A DNA stretch of 64,000 bases from Bremerella alba (lineage in GTDB: Bacteria > Planctomycetota > Planctomycetia > Pirellulales > Pirellulaceae). Position numbers and translations under genes: made by a program. The stretch covers positions 310,001 through 374,000 of the forward strand of contig NZ_JABRWO010000003.1 in NCBI RefSeq assembly GCF_013618625.1, in the 5' to 3' direction. Position 1 is the stretch's first letter. The number at the start of each line of letters is the position of its first letter. Under the pieces are notes generated by a model that ran no database searches, was not told the DNA's origin, and saw only the letters and a list, made by a program, of their open reading frames with translations. This document shows, one piece after another, positions 26,239-33,756 of the stretch.

Positions 26239-27528
26239 TTAGCTTCCGACGTTGAAAATAGACTCGACGTTGCCTCGCAGGAGTTGGGTACCCAACTCGA
26301 CAGCGGATTCTTCCGTCCAACTGCGGTCGATGACGAAGTTCTCGGCGAGGACCTTTGCTAGGATTCGCTTGTACATAGCGAACTTTGGCAACGCGAATTC
26401 CATTTTGTACATATCGCTGTAGTAGCCAATTTGCTTAGTGCGTGGGATGGCTTCGAGGCGTGCCGCACAATCGTGCTGAATAAACGTGGGCGTGTTGCTG
26501 TACCACCAGTGCCCATTAGCCACGACATTCGGGAAAATCCACGAATAGCTGACCAACTCCTGGTTTGTCACGCTAGCGAGGACCGAAATGGGGAACGTCA
26601 CGTCGGGGAACGCGTTGAGTAGATCTTTGTACTGAATCAGCGAAACGCGACTGTCGTACAGGTCTTGGCCTTGGTAGACGCCTTCGGGAAAGACTTTGCG
26701 ATTAACGCCTATCATCAGGTCGAACGGAAGTTTGTGCTGCTGGCAATTCTCGGCGAGCGTCCAGAAAATGAAGTTGCTGACGGCTCGTTGATCGTCCTCA
26801 TCCGCACTGGGACCGTGAGAGAATACGTGCGACAAAGCGGTCTCTGCTCGGGCATCGGAGACTTTTGTCGGGGCGAACGTAGGCGGAAGTGAAATCGCAC
26901 AGGCCTTGGCGTTGCGGCTGACAAAGTGGTCAAATAGCTTGCCGATAGCCTCTCGTGCCGACGCCACGTTGCTGATTTCGACGTTAGTCGCTTCATACAA
27001 CCGCATCTTGGTTCGCGCGTTGGTGAGATGAAAAACCAGGTCATCCGTTCTTAAGCAGGGGATATACTTGGTTGAGTCGAAGCCTTCGAGCGGATCGTCG
27101 AAATCATTGGTCAGGAAGACACTTTCCAGCCGACTTTTATTGAATACCGTGTCTGTCCAACTATCGGCCGACATCTTTTCTGCGGCCGAATCGTAGAACG
27201 CTTCCCAATTGCTGGCATCGATGGTATCTCCCTCGAAATCCAGCAGTTTCTGGGCCATTTCGATGAACCAACTGTATTGGATCGTGTTGGAAATCGGACC
27301 GAGGTTCTCGATCAGACGCCCCACCTTTTCTTTCGGCGAGATCCCCTCTTCTTCAATCTGGCCTTTTGGCATGCCGGCCGAGTGGGCCAACTCGGTGTAG
27401 TAGTGATATCCCAGGATGTCTGCCAGCGTGTGCGAGGAGGGATCGAGGGCATTGATGTGGGTATGGGGGTCAATCAGGACGAGTTGGTCGAGCTGTTCAA
27501 AGAGGCGATTTCGTAGATCGATTGACAT
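26239..27528 (-). CDS. uronate isomerase-like amidohydrolase-superfamily protein
   Basis: The 429-residue product opens with LVLIDPHTHINALDP, where D-x-H-x-H is the first metal-binding strand of the amidohydrolase superfamily and is typical of glucuronate/galacturonate isomerase (UxaC). Further family-like blocks are NGHWWYSNTPTFIQHD, which parallels the G-x-W-W segment of uronate isomerases, and QIGYYSDMYKMEFALPKF, which parallels their C-terminal D-S/M-R/Y strand. It is slightly shorter than UxaC (about 470). The likely reaction is aldose-ketose isomerisation of a uronate-like sugar, or a related hydrolysis. No uronate catabolic genes are adjacent, so the substrate remains open. Confidence 0.75.
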   Translation of the reverse strand: MSIDLRNRLFEQLDQLVLIDPHTHINALDPSSHTLADILGYHYYTELAHSAGMPKGQIEEEGISPKEKVGRLIENLGPISNTIQYSWFIEMAQKLLDFEGDTIDASNWEAFYDSAAEKMSADSWTDTVFNKSRLESVFLTNDFDDPLEGFDSTKYIPCLRTDDLVFHLTNARTKMRLYEATNVEISNVASAREAIGKLFDHFVSRNAKACAISLPPTFAPTKVSDARAETALSHVFSHGPSADEDDQRAVSNFIFWTLAENCQQHKLPFDLMIGVNRKVFPEGVYQGQDLYDSRVSLIQYKDLLNAFPDVTFPISVLASVTNQELVSYSWIFPNVVANGHWWYSNTPTFIQHDCAARLEAIPRTKQIGYYSDMYKMEFALPKFAMYKRILAKVLAENFVIDRSWTEESAVELGTQLLRGNVESIFNVGS

Positions 27529-27710
27529 GGTGGAGGTGCACTAGGGGGAAAGGGAATCAGAGTTTTTGAGTGTCGAATTCATCTGGTATAGCAGATCCCG
27601 ATTGAAAATTCATCGGTGGGAAAGAGATTGGGCTTCGATTCTCGCTTAGAAAGTCACTAAACTGGCCCATAGGTAGCAATGTGTCCCCCTTCAATGTGGT
27701 TTTGGATCTA

Positions 27711-28325
27711 ATGGCAAGTGACCAAAATGCGACGAATCCGTTTGCTTCGCCTCCGACGACCGAAGAGGCCGTCAAGGTTGTTCCCGGCGCCTTCGATATC
27801 CAAGGGGAGCGAATTTTGGGAACCGGCAAAATCGTGCTTCCTCACGCATGTGTGAAGTGTGGTGAGAAACAAGCGGAGCAAGATACCTCCACTCGTCGCA
27901 AGAAAGATCTGTATTGGGTTCACCCCGCCATCTTTGTGTTGGTGATCCAGTTGTTGATCTTCCTGATTGTCTATCTTGCCACGCGTAAGAAGTGCCACGT
28001 CGAGTATTCTTTCTGTCGAGCTTGCAATGCAAAGCAGCGAATGAATACGGTTTACTGCGTGGGAGCCTTGGCGACTTTCATCGGAATGATTGCGTTGTTA
28101 ATCAATTTTGAGAACCCCTGGTTCTTAGTTGGCGTATTGATTTCGTTCGTCGCCATGCTCGCTTTTGCCATTCGAGGTAACGGCCCACTCGCCATCAAAG
28201 CCTACAAAAGGGGAGAGTTTCACGTACGCGGGGCGAGTCCCGCATTTCTACAGTTTGCAGAGAGCTACGCAGTTGCCCAGGCAGTTCCGGCGACCGTCTT
28301 AGCAGAAGACGGCCACCTTGCTTAG
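27711..28325 (+). CDS. membrane protein with NPFASP box and paired CxxC motifs (204 aa)
   Basis: From the ATG at 27711 the product reads MASDQNATNPFASPPTTE, sharing the short N-terminal box found in other small membrane proteins here. HACVKCGEKQ at about 46-55 and YSFCRACNAKQ at about 100-110 give two CxxC pairs, which together could form a zinc site on the cytoplasmic side. Three hydrophobic helices follow (LVIQLLIFLIVYLA; VYCVGALATFIGMIALLI; FLVGVLISFVAMLAFAI). The C-terminal tail is basic and then acidic. The function is unknown. The gene stands alone on the plus strand between two minus-strand blocks. Confidence 0.72.
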   Translation: MASDQNATNPFASPPTTEEAVKVVPGAFDIQGERILGTGKIVLPHACVKCGEKQAEQDTSTRRKKDLYWVHPAIFVLVIQLLIFLIVYLATRKKCHVEYSFCRACNAKQRMNTVYCVGALATFIGMIALLINFENPWFLVGVLISFVAMLAFAIRGNGPLAIKAYKRGEFHVRGASPAFLQFAESYAVAQAVPATVLAEDGHLA

Positions 28326-28337
28326 GCAGTTGCCCGA

Positions 28338-29120
28338 TTAAAGCTTCTTCGCTTCTTTGAACGGCAGTCCCTGGCCCCCGCGGTGAATATAGACTTGATA
28401 AAGCTGCGTGATGAAAAGGGACGACATGATCACCACAACGCCTGCGGCAGGGATGTATCCGACGCATAACGCCATGCAGCCTACCAGCATGATAAACATG
28501 GCGAAGATGTAAAGAAGAATGCCGCCTATGAGTTGCTCAACCCACATCTTCTTGATGAAGTCCATGATCCACCCAAAGTCGAACGCTCCGGCAAAATCAT
28601 TCAGCATGCCCGCTCGAATCACCAAAGGGCACATCAGAAAAAAGCTGAGTAGATTGATCGCAAAGATCGAGAAAAAGTAAATGACAAAGCCAATCAGCAC
28701 CAGTACTTCATTTTCTGTTGCTGAGAGTGCTCCCATGATACCTCCGGCAACCATGCCCAGTGGAGCCAGGCACAATGACGTGAGAAATGTGACCAAAAAC
28801 ATCCAAAAGCCACGTGTGAGATACTCAACGAAGCGATTGAAATCGAAGTCCGGGTAGGTTTTTATCCGACCGTATGCCCGAGCACCGATGATTTCCGCCA
28901 CATATCCCAGGGCGACCATGCCGCCGATGATCGGGATGATAATCGCGATACCAGCTAATAAGATGTTGACGAACCAATTGGGATTATTGAAGACATCTCC
29001 CAACGTCTCCATATAGTCGACAGAGGTACGCGGGACGACTGCCTCACTGCCTGTTGGCTGCTGAGGCTCGTAGTTAGTCCCTTCGGGCGAGGCGTAAGGG
29101 TTGTCTCCAGATGTCGACAT
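28338..29120 (-). CDS. DUF4013-type multi-pass membrane protein with NPYASP box
   Basis: The start is the ATG at 29120, which shares one base with the TGA of the upstream esterase gene (TGATG), so translation is coupled. The N-terminus MSTSGDNPYASPEG carries the same box as two neighbouring membrane proteins. A polar stretch and then five to six membrane helices follow, including ILLAGIAIIIPIIGGMVALG and VTFLTSLCLAPLGMVAGGIM. An amphipathic segment IIGARAYGRIKTYPDFDFNR sits between helices. This matches the DUF4013 family, whose function is unknown. It is the last gene of a nine-gene minus-strand run. Confidence 0.8.
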   Translation of the reverse strand: MSTSGDNPYASPEGTNYEPQQPTGSEAVVPRTSVDYMETLGDVFNNPNWFVNILLAGIAIIIPIIGGMVALGYVAEIIGARAYGRIKTYPDFDFNRFVEYLTRGFWMFLVTFLTSLCLAPLGMVAGGIMGALSATENEVLVLIGFVIYFFSIFAINLLSFFLMCPLVIRAGMLNDFAGAFDFGWIMDFIKKMWVEQLIGGILLYIFAMFIMLVGCMALCVGYIPAAGVVVIMSSLFITQLYQVYIHRGGQGLPFKEAKKL

Positions 29121-29812
29121 CAGGCATTCCTCTGGTTGCGAAGCTCGTGCGAAAGAAGCCAATCGTAAATCTCTCGATTGGCATAGGTAACCGACCAACT
29201 GTCGTGCTGCACATTGTCATAAATGGTCAGCCGCGCGTCACCACCAATCTTGGAAACCTCGTTAACAATTTCTTTGCTGCGAATCACGGGAACGATTTCG
29301 TCGTCACGGCCATGAAATGCCCAAGCGGCGGTTGGCTTAAGATCGGCGGCGATCGCCAGATCGGCACCGCCACACACCGGGATAATTGCTGCAAAAAGAT
29401 TGGGATAAGCGGCGGCAGTTGCCCAGCTTCCGTAGCCGCCCATGCTCATGCCGGTAAGGTAAGTTCGGTCGGCATCGGTCGAGTATTCGCTTTGAATGTA
29501 CTGAGTTAGCTGAGCCAGTCCATCGACGTTCTCCTGCATGGCCCACCATTGATCCAGGGGACACTGCGGACTAATAACCACAAAAGGAAGATCCTCGCCT
29601 TGGTCGATCAGCTTAGGTGGGCCGTGCTTCTTGACCAATTCCAAGTCCGTTCCCCGCTCCCCTGCCCCGTGCAAAAAGATGAGCAGTGGAAGCTTGGTTT
29701 CTGCTTGAAATTCATGCGGTTGATAGCAAAGAAACGGAAAAGCCCGCTTCCTGCCTTGGCTATCGAACCAAAAGAACTCGTGAGATTCCTGGCGCTTGGA
29801 AACGGTTTGCAT
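29120..29812 (-). CDS. alpha/beta-hydrolase (carboxylesterase/phospholipase-like)
   Basis: The 230-residue cytoplasmic protein has the hydrolase fold with LPLLIFLHGAGERG (oxyanion-hole strand), YLTGMSMGGYGSW at about 143-155 (nucleophile elbow G-x-S-x-G), HGRDDEIVPV (catalytic Asp region) and DNVQHDSW (catalytic His). It most resembles predicted peptidase/esterase proteins of the prolyl-oligopeptidase or PF02230 group. It probably hydrolyses an ester in the cytosol; no signal peptide is present. It lies 11 bases after eboE and one base overlaps the DUF4013 gene, so all three belong to one transcript. Confidence 0.87.
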   Translation of the reverse strand: MQTVSKRQESHEFFWFDSQGRKRAFPFLCYQPHEFQAETKLPLLIFLHGAGERGTDLELVKKHGPPKLIDQGEDLPFVVISPQCPLDQWWAMQENVDGLAQLTQYIQSEYSTDADRTYLTGMSMGGYGSWATAAAYPNLFAAIIPVCGGADLAIAADLKPTAAWAFHGRDDEIVPVIRSKEIVNEVSKIGGDARLTIYDNVQHDSWSVTYANREIYDWLLSHELRNQRNA

Positions 29813-29823
29813 GAACGATCCCT

Positions 29824-31002
29824 TTAGGCTTGCTTACTGTGGGTGAGTTGTTGGCGAAGCCAATGGATCTCTTGGGCGATGCCTTCGGCCAACTCGTTAT
29901 GTTGCAATTCCTGAGGGAGTACGCCCCAGGCATACGTTTCGACCTCGAAGTGGCGAATCTCCGGATGATTTCTTATTTCGGAGAGGAAGTCATGGATATG
30001 CGACTGAGTCGTTCGGAGTAAGCCAAACTGGTCAAGATAGATAGGCATATGGAAGTGAATCCGCCACGTTTCATCTTGGGGAGTCTTTTGCGATGCTTCC
30101 TGCAAAGCAAACGGCAGGTCGTCGAAGTAACGTAGCGAACCATCAGCACTGCGAGAGGTAGTCTGGTGTAAGTATCGGTCTTCGGCGAATTCGGCGACCT
30201 CAGCAAGAACCGTGTGACGTTCTTGCTCGTTCAACTCGGAAAAGCGAATTTCAATGGCGGATGAGATCTGAACCTTGCCGATCAGAATACCGGCCTGAGA
30301 GTACTTGGCGAGCACACTCAACTGGTCTTCAAACATGACCGCTGCGTGACAAACATCGTGACAGACGCGTAGATAACGGCGAATTCGTTCGGCATCGCCT
30401 GCCGGAAAGAGTCGTTGTTGGAAGAAATTGACGACATCTTCCGTCGTGTCGAGAAGGCAGCCAGGCTCTGGCTCGATGCAAACATAGATAAGCCGCCCAG
30501 TCGATTGTTCTAGTTCGTATAGATGCTGTACAAGATCTAGCATGTGCTCAACGGCGAACGACCACTGCTGATCGCTGGGCTCAGGGGTACCCCAAGCGAT
30601 GGGCATCGTGGAGATACTTCCTTCTTCCCCCGGAGCAAGCAGTCGGTCGAGGATTGTCACCAAGTTCTTGGTATAAGCCAAACGCTCTGGCTGCCACCAA
30701 GTCGGTAAATAGACATCATGCTTCACGATTGATTTGTGGAAATCGCCGAAGGGGAAGCCATTGAACGTGTATGGTATCCACTGATTGTCATCGAGCAGTT
30801 TGGCGAAGTCGTCAAGTGTGCCCGGTTCGACCAGGGACTGAGCCGTAGAATTCGAGAGCCATAGTCCCACGCCCAGAGGCTTCTCGCTTCCAAGGTTTTG
30901 CTGGACGCGCGAAGCGTGGGTAATGAGGTTCTGCTGGGTCTGCTCGAGATTGGCCCCGGCATGGACATTGGTGCAGTAACCGGTCCAGGATTGGATCGCC
31001 AT
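29824..31002 (-). CDS. eboE: EboE-like metabolite-traffic protein (TIM-barrel)
   Basis: The product begins MAIQSWTGYCTNVHAGANLEQ. The GYCTN-V/I-H-x-G opening is the hallmark of EboE, a xylose-isomerase-like TIM-barrel protein of the ebo clusters implicated in moving metabolite precursors across the membrane. Further matches are PLGVGLWLSN, YTFNGFPFGDFH, YLPTWWQPERLAYT and IEPEPGCLL. I use the ATG at 31002 because AAGGA lies seven bases upstream and this start avoids overlap with the MFS gene; the upstream in-frame start at 31080 would overlap it. Other ebo genes (eboA-D, F) are not in the window. The preceding MFS transporter and following esterase are close enough to be cotranscribed. Confidence 0.83.
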   Translation of the reverse strand: MAIQSWTGYCTNVHAGANLEQTQQNLITHASRVQQNLGSEKPLGVGLWLSNSTAQSLVEPGTLDDFAKLLDDNQWIPYTFNGFPFGDFHKSIVKHDVYLPTWWQPERLAYTKNLVTILDRLLAPGEEGSISTMPIAWGTPEPSDQQWSFAVEHMLDLVQHLYELEQSTGRLIYVCIEPEPGCLLDTTEDVVNFFQQRLFPAGDAERIRRYLRVCHDVCHAAVMFEDQLSVLAKYSQAGILIGKVQISSAIEIRFSELNEQERHTVLAEVAEFAEDRYLHQTTSRSADGSLRYFDDLPFALQEASQKTPQDETWRIHFHMPIYLDQFGLLRTTQSHIHDFLSEIRNHPEIRHFEVETYAWGVLPQELQHNELAEGIAQEIHWLRQQLTHSKQA

Positions 31003-31039
31003 GTTCGTTCCTTGGAGGGAGAGAGGTGTTCCCTCAAGT

Positions 31040-32302
31040 CTAACAGGTGTGCCGTTTGCGATCAGCGGGGAGGAGAACAAGCGGCAATACGGCGGAAAGC
31101 CGGGCTAACGTTGCCACAATAAAGTAAGTGTCGTAGGACGCAGAGTCTTGGCGATACTGCGTCGAAACAAAGAAGTCGGCAACCAGTTGACCGGCGAGCG
31201 CCGTGAGTCCGTAGACCAACCCAGTCCAAGCAAAATAGAGTGCAAGTGGTGGTGCAGCACTTCGATCGTGACGGCCATCGACGATTGCGATAGGAAGTGC
31301 CACATTGATCAACGCGTAAGCAATCCAGATCAAATTACCTGCAACGTAACCTACGGTACCAAAACTAAAAAGAAACGGCCCCAAGGCGATCAGCACCTGT
31401 CCGCAGATCATAACTGAACGCCAACCAAATCGATCGATGGTCACGCCCACCGGCCGACTAATTATCGATTGCCCAAGCCGCATCGACGCAGCCATAGTCA
31501 GAGGCAGAAAGAGGGACAAATCGAGTGCACGGTAAGGATAAATATAAAGTAAGGTCGAGAAGAGCCCGTTTGCTGCTGAGAACCAAGTTCCATAGAGGAG
31601 AAACCATCGCGCACGAGGTCTACTCCAATATTTCCAGTCTTCGATAAGTGAAAGATTGGGCGGAATGTCGTTTTCTGGTTCGGGAATTCGTCGCAGCGGC
31701 AAGACCGAGAAACCGATCGCGAAAGCCCCAAAGATGGCCAGCAGAGGATAGGCGATCCAGCGTAGATCGACCTCGAAGCCGTTACGAAGGGCTGCTCCTA
31801 AGATGCCTGCAAATAGGAATCCAGCCAGGTTGCCGGCAGTCAGCCATCTCTCGCGGAGCCCGAAAAAACGACCGCGAATCTCGGGTGTTACTAACTGCAT
31901 CAGCCAGGCAATGAAGACCACGTAGCCGCAGTATTCGGCCAGATGATACATGCACCAGCAAACAACGATCGCCGCAATGGCAACGCTTGGCGATGGCCAG
32001 ATACCAGGCACCGAACTCAGAGGCAACAGCAGCAGGAAGACTGTCGACAAAAGGAATGGCCCGACGCTGGTTATGCGATAGCCTCCACCAAATTTCAAAA
32101 GGCTCGGAGCGAACCAGCGAAGAACGCCAACCAACTTAGGGGCAGCGATAATCCAAGAGATTGCCCCTGACTGGGCTCCGAGGCTTTGAGCGAAGAATGA
32201 GATAAGCGTGGTTGAGACGAGCCCATTACCGAGCGCCCAAATTCCAGCGTTCTCGTTCGCTCCGCGTGAGGTGCGCTCATGTTCCGCGGAAGATGGATTC
32301 AC
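31040..32302 (-). CDS. major facilitator superfamily transporter
   Basis: The 420-residue protein has about twelve hydrophobic helices. An RGRFFGLRERW loop lies between helices four and five, and a central charged loop (RRIPEPENDIPPNL) splits the two six-helix halves. RPVGVTIDRFGWR in the second half corresponds to the MFS D-R-x-G-R/W-type loop. It should move a small solute across the inner membrane by ion coupling; the substrate is unknown. The GTG start has GGAG about ten bases upstream. The gene is 31 bases after the DUF3299 lipoprotein gene and 37 bases before eboE, so a link to metabolite traffic is likely. Confidence 0.87.
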   Translation of the reverse strand: MNPSSAEHERTSRGANENAGIWALGNGLVSTTLISFFAQSLGAQSGAISWIIAAPKLVGVLRWFAPSLLKFGGGYRITSVGPFLLSTVFLLLLPLSSVPGIWPSPSVAIAAIVVCWCMYHLAEYCGYVVFIAWLMQLVTPEIRGRFFGLRERWLTAGNLAGFLFAGILGAALRNGFEVDLRWIAYPLLAIFGAFAIGFSVLPLRRIPEPENDIPPNLSLIEDWKYWSRPRARWFLLYGTWFSAANGLFSTLLYIYPYRALDLSLFLPLTMAASMRLGQSIISRPVGVTIDRFGWRSVMICGQVLIALGPFLFSFGTVGYVAGNLIWIAYALINVALPIAIVDGRHDRSAAPPLALYFAWTGLVYGLTALAGQLVADFFVSTQYRQDSASYDTYFIVATLARLSAVLPLVLLPADRKRHTC

Positions 32303-32333
32303 GTCGCGAGTCTCCGCGGATCAGGCAATCTGG

Positions 32334-33017
32334 CTAGCGAACGCCGGTGCCTTGCATATGATAGATCGCCAAGTGCTTCCCGTCGGCAGACTTGTATTCT
32401 TTGATGGTGATGGTCCCTTCGACCACCACTGGACGCACGGTGAAATCGGTGCCTCGTCCATCCATTTCAATCAGAATACAATCATATAGCGCAGCCCCAG
32501 GCCCAAAGCAACACTCCATGTTGTCTCGTACGAGAACGAATTGCTTAATGTCCCTTTGCTGGAAGCTGGGGAGCATATAACCGCCGATCCGAATCTTCTG
32601 CCCATTCAGGTCTTCGATCCCTTGAGGAAGCATCTCGCGCTCGAAGGGGGCGTCGGGCTCAATATCAAACTTGATATCATCGAAGGTTAGGTCGAGCGTC
32701 TTGCCTGGCTGTGGCTTGGGGATGGGACGCGTCCGAGTGAATACCTCGGTGCCCGGTGAAGGTTCTTTTTCGGCTGAGGTAGGCTGCGTGTCTGCTGCGT
32801 CGGCTTTCTCTTCCGTTTCAGGAGAGGACTCCTCTTCGTCCATCGATGCAGCATTGGCGGCTTCATCGTTTGGCTGAACGGTGAGATTCGACGAAGCCGG
32901 ATCGTGAGTCGTGTTGGTTGGCCGCAAAGGTTCCGTAGGCCGGCACCCAAAGACGACAACAAGGCACGAAATCAGACAGCAGATATGGTAGAGCGGTTTA
33001 CAGGTGGGATGCATCAA
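32334..33017 (-). CDS. DUF3299-type lipoprotein
   Basis: The N-terminus (ICCLISCLVVVFGCRP) ends in a lipobox-like FGC, so the protein is probably a lipoprotein on the periplasmic side. Residues 30-110 are an acidic, Pro/Thr/Ser-rich linker. The C-terminal domain reads LNGQKIRIGGYMLPS, then KQFVLVRDNMECCFGPG, then VEGTITIKEYKS. That order (G-x-x-V/I-x-I-x-G-Y-M-x-P and a conserved double-Cys CCFG) fits DUF3299. The two vicinal cysteines could bind metal or be redox-active. The gene overlaps the preceding paralogue by four bases (ATGA) and lies downstream of an ABC transporter pair. Confidence 0.8.
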   Translation of the reverse strand: MMHPTCKPLYHICCLISCLVVVFGCRPTEPLRPTNTTHDPASSNLTVQPNDEAANAASMDEEESSPETEEKADAADTQPTSAEKEPSPGTEVFTRTRPIPKPQPGKTLDLTFDDIKFDIEPDAPFEREMLPQGIEDLNGQKIRIGGYMLPSFQQRDIKQFVLVRDNMECCFGPGAALYDCILIEMDGRGTDFTVRPVVVEGTITIKEYKSADGKHLAIYHMQGTGVR

Positions 33018-33703
33018 TCGACGTAGTCAGCTTCCAATTCATAAAAGACGCCAGTCAGGTCTTCGATCTTTTTCAGATCGGTATGAACCCGAAGCGTTCC
33101 CCCGATCTTGCGTCGGTTGAAGGAAAAATCAACCGAAAGGGGGTCGACAAGGCGGACTTCCACCATGTCGGTCAGTTTGGGTTGGCCCCCGAAACAGCAG
33201 GTATCAAAATCGGGAACCATCACAAAGCGGGTCAGGCCCGATTTCTCGGCGTGCGGATAAACGTAGCCGCGAATCAGTACCTGCTTGCCGTTTAACTCTA
33301 ATGCCGAGTCTGGCACAGGCTGACCGAGGGGCTGGCCAGGTTGTTCCTGAAGAAGTCCAAACGCGATGACTTCATACCCTTCCGGCAGGTTAATGTATTC
33401 TTCGTAAACGTAGCGGCTGCCGCCTGCTACGAGGGCAATCGTAGAAAGAACGAGCCCTGCGTAGGCCAACGGCAAGCCTGTTTGGGTAGCCGTGTTCTTG
33501 CGTACCGTGATGACTGCCCAAATCCCCAAAGCAATACCAACGACCGCAATCGGAGCCATCACGATCGCTAAGATGGTGACCAAGCTGATAAAGCCAATGA
33601 GAAGCGAAGTCACCGCCAACGAACTAATCGAGCGGTACTGCTCGTACATCGCCGGATCAACATCGCCAGTGAATGCAGGTTGGGGTTCGGTGGAGGTGCT
33701 CAT
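33014..33703 (-). CDS. membrane protein with two helices and a DUF3299-like domain
   Basis: The N-terminal part (residues 30-110) has two membrane helices (SLAVTSLLIGFISLVTILA; YAGLVLSTIALVAGGSRYV) arranged as in DUF4190 proteins. The C-terminal domain is related to the following lipoprotein: LNGKQVLIRGYVYPHAEK, then RFVMVPDFDTCCFGGQPK, then GGTLRVHTDLK. Both share the G-Y-[MV]-x-P turn and the CCFG double cysteine, so the two genes are diverged duplicates, one anchored by helices and one by lipid. The four-base overlap implies coupled translation and probably paired action. The function is unknown. Confidence 0.77.
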   Translation of the reverse strand: MSTSTEPQPAFTGDVDPAMYEQYRSISSLAVTSLLIGFISLVTILAIVMAPIAVVGIALGIWAVITVRKNTATQTGLPLAYAGLVLSTIALVAGGSRYVYEEYINLPEGYEVIAFGLLQEQPGQPLGQPVPDSALELNGKQVLIRGYVYPHAEKSGLTRFVMVPDFDTCCFGGQPKLTDMVEVRLVDPLSVDFSFNRRKIGGTLRVHTDLKKIEDLTGVFYELEADYVD

Positions 33704-33756
33704 TACTTGTTCGGATTCGCAACTGGAGGAGTGTCGGGATAAATCTTATCCCGCTT

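Noticed and set aside
25934-26320. 128-codon minus-strand frame
   Set aside because: It crosses the terminator of the uronate isomerase-like gene and overlaps that gene's 3' end in another frame.
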